Positions 58,701 through 64,000 of a DNA stretch of 64,000 nucleotides are shown in pieces. Position numbers and translations under genes: made by a program. Below the pieces are notes generated by a model. The model saw nothing but the letters and a program-made list of their open reading frames with translations. It did no database searches and was not told the DNA's origin. Location of the stretch: contig NZ_VHQH01000034.1 of assembly GCF_006517535.1 (NCBI RefSeq), forward strand, positions 1 through 64,000, in the 5' to 3' direction. Origin of the DNA: Schumannella sp. 10F1B-5-1 (GTDB taxonomy: Bacteria; Actinomycetota; Actinomycetes; Actinomycetales; Microbacteriaceae). Within the stretch, counting starts at the first letter, position 1, and each line of letters opens with the position of its first letter.

Positions 58701-61409
58701 CTGGATCTGCAGGGTCGTCACGTCGAAGCGCGCGGCGGCGTAGTCGGTATCGTCGGCGAGCACCTTCGTGGTCACCGGCGTGTTCTGCGGCGTCTCGTCG
58801 GTGTTCGCCTTCGCGGAGGGAGTCGGCGGGGCGCCGACCGTGATCGTGATGGTCGAGCCGGTCGTGCGGCCGAAGCTCGTGCCGACCTCGTAGGAGACGG
58901 CCGTGGCCGGGCCGGTGAAGCTGTCGAGCGGCGTGAACTTCACGACGTCGTTGCCATCGCCGTCGACCACGACCTCGTAGGTGCCCTGGTTCGCGACGAC
59001 GAGCTTCTTCGTGGTGCGGGTCGCGCCGCTGCCGTTCGGGTCGACGAGCACGAGACTGCCGGGGGTGAAGGTCTCGACGGTCGAGCCGGTCTTGTCGTTC
59101 GCGAGCGGGTTCACGGTCGTGGCCGTGTTCCAGTCGGTGTCCTTCGTGTCGGCCTGCGGCGCGGGAGCCGGGGCCGGGTCGACCGTGACCTTGACGGTCG
59201 AGACGTTCGACCACTGGCCCAGGCTGTCCTTGACGCGGAAGCTCACCGCGCCCGGGTCGCCGGTGAAGGTCGCGACGGGGGTGAAGACGACCTTGCCGTC
59301 CTTCACCTCGTAGGTGCCCTTGCCGTCGATCGTGATCTTGCTGACGTCGGCGTTGCCGTTCGCGGTGTCGACGAGGGTCAGGGTGCTCGCCGCGATCGTC
59401 GCGGCGGAGCCGCCCGTGGTGGCGTCGGCCAGCACATCCACCGTCTTCGCGACGCCCTGCGGCGTCGTGTCGGCGTGCGACTTCGTGGTCGGCGGGGCCG
59501 GTTTGCCGACCGTGATCGTGATGGTCGAGCTCAGCGGGGCGCCGAAGTTCGTGGATGCCGTGTAGGTCACCGCGGTCGCGGTCTTGCCGGCGAAGCTCGC
59601 GAGCGGCGCGAAGGTCACGACCCCGTCGACGACCTTGTAGGTGCCCTCGTTCGGGATGCTCAGGGTCGTCACGGGCGCGTTGCCGTTGTTCGGGTCGAGC
59701 AGCTTGACGCTCGAGGCGTCGGCGGTCTCGTTCGTACGCAGCGGCACGTCGTTCGCGAGCGGCGAGACGCTCACCGCCGTGTTGTAGGCGGTGTCCTTCG
59801 CGTCCGGCGTGGCCGTCGGCGCGCTGCCGGTCGCGGCGGTCACGGTCGGGGTGATCGTGGCCTGGTTCGACTCACGACCCGCGGTGTCCTTGACCGTGTA
59901 CTTCGCCGGCTTCGTGACCGTGCCCGTGAAAGTGCCGGCGGGGGTGAACACGACCTCGTTCGACACCACCGTGTAGGTGCCCTCGCCGTCGACCGCGACG
60001 GTGTTGTTCGTCGCGGCGGTGCCGTCGGGGTTGTAGAGCGTGATGGTGGCGGGGTCGATCGGGCTGGTGCGGGCCGTGTCGCCGGTGCGTACCGGGATGC
60101 TGACGGCCTTGCCCTGCGGCGTCGTCGCGGTGTCGTCGTTCGCGAGCGGCGGCATGACGAGCGTGAACGGGGTGCCGTCCTTCTCGCCGAGCTGGTTCGG
60201 GTCGTCGGAGGTCACGGTCACGTCGCCGGTCGGCGTCGTGTAGATGACGCTCGCCTGGTTGATGTTCGTGCCGGCGGCAGCGGTGTAGCCGACCTTCGCC
60301 TGCGCCGTGATGACGGTGCGTCCGTCGCGCGCGCGGGGCACCGGGATGTTCCCGCTGACGGAGAGGGTCCGACCCGAGATCGAGGCGGTCGCCGAGGCCG
60401 GCACGCCGGTCACGCTGCCGGCCACCCAGGAGAGCCCGCTCGGGAGGGTGTCGGCGAAGGCGTGGGCGTTGGTGGCCTGGTTGGTGGGGTTGCTGATCGT
60501 GAACGAGAACGTCAGCGTGTCGCCGACGGTCGCCGAGCTCGGCGACACCGTCTTCGACATGGTCGGCGGGAGACAGGCCGTGGCGTCGAACACCGAGGCG
60601 GCGGCGATCGCTCCCATGTCGGTGTAGGTGGCGGTGCTCGGGGCGTATTTCCAGAGGTGATGCTGGGCGGCGAGGTTCTGGTAGAAGTACATGTTCCCGA
60701 CCGAGTCGCTCCACGATCCACCGGCTCGGCCGTTCGGTGCGCCGGGGCTGTTGAACGCGGGCGTGGTCAGGGCCAGCGTCGCCTCGGCCGTCGTCGGATC
60801 GATCTTGAGCATTCCGCTGTCGGTCAGGGCGTAGAGCGAGTTGCCGTACGGGTCGAACGAGATGTCGTCGATCTGCGGCACCGTGCCGGTGATCTTGGTC
60901 GAGGTCGCAGTGCGCGAAGCGCCCGTGGCGAGCGAGACCTTCGAGACCCACGCGTTGCTGTTGTTGTTGCGGACGATGAAGTACATCGTGTTCGTGTCGT
61001 CGACGACACCGTTGAGCAGCTGAAGCGTTCCGACGCCGGAGATGTTCCAGTTGATCAGGCCGAGGTCCTCCTCGCCGGAGCCGTAGTCGCTGCCGAACCG
61101 CACCAGATGCCCGGCCGAGTTGACGCCATAGACGAGGCCGTCCATCACGTTGTAGCCGATTCCGTTGACGTTGTCGTTCAGGGTGCCGACCGCCTCGAGC
61201 GCACCCGTCGTGTTGTTCACCCGCGAGACGGTGCTCGGGTCGCCGGCGGCGTTGGCCGAGACGGTGATTCCGGCCGTGGTGCAGGTCACCGGCGTCGCCG
61301 CCTGCGCGGCCTCGGGTGCGGCGATCGCGCCGAGCACGGCGAGGCTGGACGCGGCGAGCGCTCCGGCGGTCAGGGTCGCCAGGGCACGGATGGGCGTACG
61401 GGTGCGCAC
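55758..61409 (-). CDS. Giant LAATG-anchored adhesin-like protein with 13 CshA-type fibril repeats
   Basis: This 1883-residue paralogue of the neighbouring 2307-residue protein has the same domain order. Signal peptide: ALATLTAGALAASSLAVLGAIAAPEAAQA. The N-terminal domain keeps NGIGYNVMDGLVYGVN, DDISFDPYGNSLYAL and GGSWSDSVGNMYFYQN. DUF11-like: SKTVSPSSATVGDTLTFSFTISN. Thirteen ~107-residue fibril repeats span ~419-1827. Then SGAGGLAATG (LAATG at 1842-1846), a helix and RRRRAEGD. I placed the start at the GTG at 61409, preceded by GGGGAG at 8 bases; the frame is open to 62858 but that part is antisense to the HerA-like gene. It probably arose with its neighbour by tandem duplication, followed by gain or loss of repeat pairs. 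Confidence 0.9.
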   Translation of the reverse strand: MRTRTPIRALATLTAGALAASSLAVLGAIAAPEAAQAATPVTCTTAGITVSANAAGDPSTVSRVNNTTGALEAVGTLNDNVNGIGYNVMDGLVYGVNSAGHLVRFGSDYGSGEEDLGLINWNISGVGTLQLLNGVVDDTNTMYFIVRNNNSNAWVSKVSLATGASRTATSTKITGTVPQIDDISFDPYGNSLYALTDSGMLKIDPTTAEATLALTTPAFNSPGAPNGRAGGSWSDSVGNMYFYQNLAAQHHLWKYAPSTATYTDMGAIAAASVFDATACLPPTMSKTVSPSSATVGDTLTFSFTISNPTNQATNAHAFADTLPSGLSWVAGSVTGVPASATASISGRTLSVSGNIPVPRARDGRTVITAQAKVGYTAAAGTNINQASVIYTTPTGDVTVTSDDPNQLGEKDGTPFTLVMPPLANDDTATTPQGKAVSIPVRTGDTARTSPIDPATITLYNPDGTAATNNTVAVDGEGTYTVVSNEVVFTPAGTFTGTVTKPAKYTVKDTAGRESNQATITPTVTAATGSAPTATPDAKDTAYNTAVSVSPLANDVPLRTNETADASSVKLLDPNNGNAPVTTLSIPNEGTYKVVDGVVTFAPLASFAGKTATAVTYTASTNFGAPLSSTITITVGKPAPPTTKSHADTTPQGVAKTVDVLADATTGGSAATIAASTLTLVDTANGNADVSKITIDGKGTYEVKDGKVVFTPVATFTGDPGAVSFRVKDSLGQWSNVSTVKVTVDPAPAPAPQADTKDTDWNTATTVNPLANDKTGSTVETFTPGSLVLVDPNGSGATRTTKKLVVANQGTYEVVVDGDGNDVVKFTPLDSFTGPATAVSYEVGTSFGRTTGSTITITVGAPPTPSAKANTDETPQNTPVTTKVLADDTDYAAARFDVTTLQIQDPATNAWGTKVTIPNEGVYETTADGQITFTPVATFTGEGTTIPYRVTDSLGRTASASLTDTVVAAPNPVAKPDSGTTPYDTAITLDVLNGDADGAGKDDTGATGATWVATSVKLLKNGDPAQPVTTLEVADEGTWTVGADGRVTFTPLDTFSGAATQVKYTASTTYGKSATTTIDVTVSAPAATVALPNSDSTPQGVKKTVDVLADDPFTPANPPKKGTLELKKTDGADTTWAKSVTIEGVGTYTVTADDTVEFAPLPTYTGAGVAVDYRVTDTLNRTVASTVVVSVDPAAAPKATADTPSTDWNTAVTLSPLANDDPAPESTSTAKGFVKNSLMLAGPNGPTRDAVYVQGVGTYSVNADDEVTFTPDASFTGTPDEGIGYSATTTFGEPISSTITPTVGIPPVATTKPNAQTIDQGTSVTVNVLGDDTATPAAPLDGSKLKLVDPADDVAKTKVVLDEGIYEVIDGDVVFTPAKTFSGTGTKLTYVTQDALGRDVSDTVQITVTPADAPAAVKDETSTDYDTPVSITPTANDTDLGSPYATWDTSKTVLLSRDATPVPTDRVEVAGQGVWTIENGVVTFTPDADFTGTADAVGYRATTNLGTTADSTIHVKVGRPGVPTASIDEKSGPFEKPIVFTPLSNDSTGVPAASWKLDTLSLTDPKTGDPVTEVTVADQGTWSVNRTTGEVTFTPVAGYVGTADAVAYTVETSFGDETGSRLVPTILAPPVAKADTAVTDPGRAVTVDVLDNDEATTSPLDTSTLVLLDAESKPVTRLETPQGVFEVVAGEIVFTPAQGFTGKAVASYQVEDENGVPTASTVTVTVKEPESTQDVVKVEAGRPVTIDPLANDTPGRTPFVRSTLRLLDPTTHAPVTRVDVPNVGVFSVNADGTVTFVPVAGFTGDYRIGYQVEDEAGVLSESVILIEGPDAVPAGSGSGAGGLAATGVSPIAGLTVSLSLLLAGALALLSLQLRRRRAEGDAAS
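55928..60156 (-). repeat. Coding repeat array: 13 fibril modules in alternating A and B subtypes
   Basis: Modules 1-10 alternate A-B like those of the neighbouring gene. Modules 11-13 match the terminal trio of that gene (starts SGPFEKP, VTDPGRA, KVEAGRP; the last two share SPLD and PFVRSxLRL). Sequence divergence between modules is high, so this is an old array. Boundaries are approximate. Confidence 0.8.
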
Positions 61410-61510
61410 GAAGAGTTCTCCCCCTGACGCTCCACCGGGTTTCGGGGCCATCGCGTGCGGTCGCCCATCGGGGTCGGGCGGTCGGGGGCACGCGCAGGAG
61501 CGTCTCCAGC

Positions 61511-61516
61511 AGGCTA
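61511..61516 (-). promoter_or_regulatory. Possible -10 box of the 1883-residue protein gene
   Basis: On the minus strand TAGCCT (61516-61511) would start transcription near 61504, giving a leader of about 95 bases. The -35 region is weak (CTGGAA or TGGAAT). Confidence 0.4.
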
Positions 61517-61570
61517 TCCGACGGACATTCGGATTCCAGCCCCGTTTTGAGGGTGATCCGGTCGGTTTCC

Positions 61571-61588
61571 GGGGTACGCGCGTACCCC
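61571..61588. promoter_or_regulatory. Perfect 18-bp palindrome upstream of the HerA-like gene
   Basis: GGGGTACGCGCGTACCCC is self-complementary throughout. It lies between the divergent giant-protein and HerA-like genes and is a candidate operator for either. Confidence 0.5.
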
Positions 61589-61606
61589 GCGAGGCGGTGG
61601 ATGCGG

Positions 61607-61622
61607 CCTGTCGCGGGACAGG
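61607..61622. promoter_or_regulatory. Inverted repeat CCTGTC-GCGG-GACAGG at the HerA-like promoter
   Basis: Six-base arms sit in the expected -35 region of the TAGGCT promoter (61632-61637). A bound protein would cover the polymerase site. Confidence 0.5.
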
Positions 61623-61631
61623 TCCGCTCAA

Positions 61632-61637
61632 TAGGCT
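61632..61637 (+). promoter_or_regulatory. -10 box for leaderless HerA-like transcript
   Basis: TAGGCT lies six bases before the ATG at 61644, with no ribosome binding site. Confidence 0.55.
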
Positions 61638-61643
61638 GAGCCC

Positions 61644-63464
61644 ATGAGTGACGCCGAGGACAAGGTCGCGGCCGCCCGCAAGGCGCTCGAGGAGGCGCAG
61701 GCGGCGCTCGCCGCCGCCGAGGCGGAGTCGGCGGCCCCGGCGGCGCCCGCCACCCCTGCCGCCCCCGAGCCCGTCGTATCCGACGCCCTCGAGCCCGCGG
61801 CGCCCGCGGCCGACGCCCCCGCCGGCCCGCTCGCCCCCGAGCAGATCGACGTGATCCGCGCGGGCTACGCCTTCGACGGGCCCGCCCTCGAGATGGGAGC
61901 CCTCGTGAACGGGGATGCGCTGGCTGATGTGCCCGTGCGCATCCCGCTCGGCATGACCAACCGCCACGGCCTCGTCGCCGGCGCCACCGGAACCGGCAAG
62001 ACCAAGACCCTGCAGGTGCTGGCCGAGCAGCTCAGCGCCAACGGCGTGCCCGTCTTCGCGGCCGACATCAAGGGCGACCTGTCGGGCATCGCCAGCCCCG
62101 GCGAGGGCAACGAGAAGCTGCTCGCCCGCACCAAGGGCATCGGGCAGGACTGGACGCCGCAGGCCGCGCCGACCGAGTACTACACGCTCGGCGGACTCGG
62201 CACCGGCATCCCGATCCGCGCGACCGTGTCGAGCTTCGGCTCGCTGCTGCTCAGCAAGGTGCTCGGCCTCAACCAGACCCAGGAGTCGAGCCTCGCGCTC
62301 GTCTTCCACTACGCCGACCAGGCCGGCCTGCCGCTGCTCGATCTGAGCGACCTGCGCGCCGTGCTCACCTTCCTCACGAGCGACGACGGCAAAGACGAGC
62401 TGAGCCAGCTCGGCGGACTCTCGAAGGCGACGGCCGGGGTCATCCTGCGCGAGCTGATCGGCTTCGCGGATGCGGGGGCCGACGTCTTCTTCGGCGAGCC
62501 CGAGATCGACACCGCCCAGTTCCTGCGCACCGCGACCGACGGACGCGGAATCGTGAGCCTGCTCGAGGTGCCGAGCGTCGCCGACCAGCCGGCTCTGTTC
62601 TCGACCTTCCTCATGTGGCTGCTCGCCGACCTGTTCAACGATCTGCCCGAGGTCGGCGACCTCGACAAGCCGAAGCTCGTGTTCTTCTTCGACGAGGCAC
62701 ACCTGCTCTTCAAAGACGCGTCGAAGGACTTCGTGGCGCAGATCACGCAGACCGTGCGCCTCATCCGCTCGAAGGGCGTCGGCATCTTCTTCGTCACGCA
62801 GACCCCGAAGGACGTGCCCTCGGATGTGCTCGCCCAGCTGGGCAGCCGGGTGCAGCACCAGCTGCGCGCCTTCACCCCCGAGGATGCGAAGGCGCTGCGC
62901 GCCACCGTCACCACCTACCCGAACAGCGGCTACCAGCTCGGGGACGTGCTGCAGTCGCTCGCGACGGGCGAGGCGATCGTGACGGTCATGAACGAGAAGG
63001 GCGCGCCGTCACCCGTCGCCTGGACCCGTCTGCGCGCCCCGCAGGGGTTGATGTCGCCGACCCCGCACGAGCAGATCGCCGCGAGCGTGAACGCCTCGCC
63101 CCTGCTCGAGCAGTACGGCACCGCGATCGACCGCGAGTCGGCCCGCGAGATCCTCGCCGCGAAGATGGAGGCCGCGGCGGCCGCCGACCGCGCCGCCGAG
63201 GAGAAGGCCGAGGCCGAGGCCGCCGCCGCGCAGAAGGCGAAGGACGACGCGAAGGCGCAGCGCGACTACGACAGGGCGCTCGCCGACGCACGCAGGGCGC
63301 AGGGGCGCACGACGACGACCCGCACGACCGCGAGCCGCGCATCCACCCGAACCTCGACGAAACGGCAGAAGACCGTCGTCGAGGAGGTGCTCGGCTCGAC
63401 GACCGGGCGCACCGTCATCCGCGAGATCGTGCGCGGCATCTTCGGCACGCTGAAGCGCAACTAG
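61644..63464 (+). CDS. HerA-like / DUF853 ATPase
   Basis: This 606-residue protein belongs to the HerA-FtsK superfamily of DNA-associated ATPases, DUF853 branch. An N-terminal Ala/Glu coiled coil (residues ~5-30) and a Pro/Ala linker precede the motor. Walker A is GATGTGKTKT at 113-122, followed by FAADIKGDLSGIA. Walker B is KLVFFFDEAHLLF at about 345, with VRLIRSKGVGIFFVTQTPKDVPSDVLAQLGSRVQHQLRAF containing the sensor and arginine regions. A charged coiled coil (~510-560) and a Thr/Arg-rich basic tail complete it. Family members are annotated as helicases, but the cellular role of DUF853 proteins is undefined. No NurA nuclease is adjacent. It has its own leaderless promoter. Confidence 0.88.
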   Translation: MSDAEDKVAAARKALEEAQAALAAAEAESAAPAAPATPAAPEPVVSDALEPAAPAADAPAGPLAPEQIDVIRAGYAFDGPALEMGALVNGDALADVPVRIPLGMTNRHGLVAGATGTGKTKTLQVLAEQLSANGVPVFAADIKGDLSGIASPGEGNEKLLARTKGIGQDWTPQAAPTEYYTLGGLGTGIPIRATVSSFGSLLLSKVLGLNQTQESSLALVFHYADQAGLPLLDLSDLRAVLTFLTSDDGKDELSQLGGLSKATAGVILRELIGFADAGADVFFGEPEIDTAQFLRTATDGRGIVSLLEVPSVADQPALFSTFLMWLLADLFNDLPEVGDLDKPKLVFFFDEAHLLFKDASKDFVAQITQTVRLIRSKGVGIFFVTQTPKDVPSDVLAQLGSRVQHQLRAFTPEDAKALRATVTTYPNSGYQLGDVLQSLATGEAIVTVMNEKGAPSPVAWTRLRAPQGLMSPTPHEQIAASVNASPLLEQYGTAIDRESAREILAAKMEAAAAADRAAEEKAEAEAAAAQKAKDDAKAQRDYDRALADARRAQGRTTTTRTTASRASTRTSTKRQKTVVEEVLGSTTGRTVIREIVRGIFGTLKRN

Positions 63465-63517
63465 GAGCGCGTCGGCGCCGACGGTCGACTCCGCTGCGCG
63501 CGGCGGGACGTGCGGGC

Positions 63518-64000
63518 TCAGCGCCCGAACATCTGCTCTCCGCCGAGCGTGAGCATCGCCCCGGCGGCGACGCCGAGCGCCAGCAGTCCGGCACCCAGGA
63601 TCGCGGCGACGCGCAGCCAGGGCTTGTTCTCGAACCAGTACTCCGAGCCGGGGTAGGTCGAGAAGAACAGCTTGGCCGGGATCGGCTCGGCGACCACCTG
63701 CACCGGAACCGGCATGGCCGCGGCGATCCGCTCGAGCAGACCGTCTTCCCAGAAGTTGCCGCGCAGGCGGAAGAGCCGACGCCCGTTCTCGTCGCGAACC
63801 AGCAGCTGCTGCACCGGATCCGGCGCCGCGCCGATGAAGATCGGCACCACCAGCACCTCGTGCACGTCGTCGAGGTCGACCCGCACCATCGGGCTGAAGA
63901 TGCCGTTGCCGCTCAGCTCGGTCTCGGTCAGGCGGGTGTGGATCGTCAGCTGGCGCAGCCCCAGCGACACGCACGTGGCGATCGCGACGACCTCGACGAT
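63518..64000 (-). CDS. Membrane-anchored protein of unknown function (partial at its 5' end)
   Basis: The frame is open from the right edge. The last 30 bases add ten sense codons (IVEVVAIATC) before an internal GTG at 63970, and the sequence reads smoothly across, so the true start is probably outside the window. The visible 160 residues contain a beta-rich region (LGLRQLTIHTRLTETELSGN, MVRVDLDDVHEVLVVPIFIG) and one C-terminal transmembrane helix (WLRVAAILGAGLLALGVAAG) ending MFGR. No family is recognised. It is convergent with the HerA-like gene. The 53-base gap holds CGTCGGCGCCGACG (63470-63483), a small palindrome. Confidence 0.65.
   Translation of the reverse strand: MVEVVAIATCVSLGLRQLTIHTRLTETELSGNGIFSPMVRVDLDDVHEVLVVPIFIGAAPDPVQQLLVRDENGRRLFRLRGNFWEDGLLERIAAAMPVPVQVVAEPIPAKLFFSTYPGSEYWFENKPWLRVAAILGAGLLALGVAAGAMLTLGGEQMFGR

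Noticed and set aside
48776-60156. The dense repeats as a CRISPR or non-coding direct-repeat array
   Set aside because: The periodicity is about 310-320 bases, lies in one coding frame, and similarity is at protein level with diverged DNA.
55653-61427. An open frame of about 1924 codons on the + strand, antisense to the 1883-residue adhesin
   Set aside because: It is the mirror of a GC-rich, repetitive gene in which stop codons are rare on both strands. Its translation is Arg/Gly/Asp-rich with no domain, while the minus strand encodes a clear signal peptide, repeats and LAATG anchor.

Overview
The window is about 70% G+C by eye. It looks like the chromosome of an actinobacterium, most probably a member of the Microbacteriaceae. 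The reasons are the many GTG starts, recurrent TANNNT boxes placed 6-7 bases before a start codon (leaderless promoters), a DUF222/13E12-type HNH endonuclease gene, cell-wall proteins ending in LAxTG, and an oligopeptide-type ABC transporter embedded in a sugar operon. I found no rRNA, tRNA, CRISPR array, integrase or insertion sequence. Most of the window reads as ordinary chromosome with niche-specific cassettes.

Region 1 (1-13.9 kb): an FAD-dependent oxidase and a GNAT acetyltransferase, then a ROK repressor divergent from a compact nine-gene operon. The operon encodes two TIM-barrel isomerase-like enzymes, two Gfo/Idh/MocA dehydrogenases and a complete family-5 ABC importer. That enzyme set matches what oxidation-elimination-hydration-reduction breakdown of an anhydrosugar or glycoside would need. 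A promoter and a perfect inverted repeat precede the operon, and a 17-bp-arm palindrome closes it.

Region 2 (13.9-19.8 kb): an ArsR/SRPBCC pair with a readable promoter and operator, a quinone-oxidoreductase-like enzyme, two small membrane proteins, an orphan YqaJ-type nuclease with a 5 x 17 bp tandem repeat upstream, a small membrane ORF, and the rplJ-rplL operon with an L10-leader attenuator.

Region 3 (19.8-30.4 kb): a TPR/LuxR regulator divergent from an LAATG surface protein, an ABC exporter, a DUF3105-DUF305 pair, and cbs-metB for transsulfuration.

Region 4 (30.4-36 kb): a ROK repressor and the mmsA-mmsB-chvE monosaccharide importer. They share a nearly identical 20-bp promoter element.

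Region 5 (36-48.5 kb): a GT2-GtrA fusion and a GT39-type transferase, a Bcr/CflA efflux pump, a 1096-residue LAATG surface protein built of carboxypeptidase-regulatory-like repeats, the HNH gene, a PAP2 phosphatase and a saccharopine-dehydrogenase-like protein.

Region 6 (48.5-64 kb): two giant adjacent paralogous adhesin-like proteins (2307 and 1883 residues). Both have the same N-terminal domain, a DUF11-like domain, a long array of CshA-type fibril repeats in which two subtypes strictly alternate, and an LAxTG anchor. A HerA-like ATPase and a membrane protein that runs off the right edge follow.
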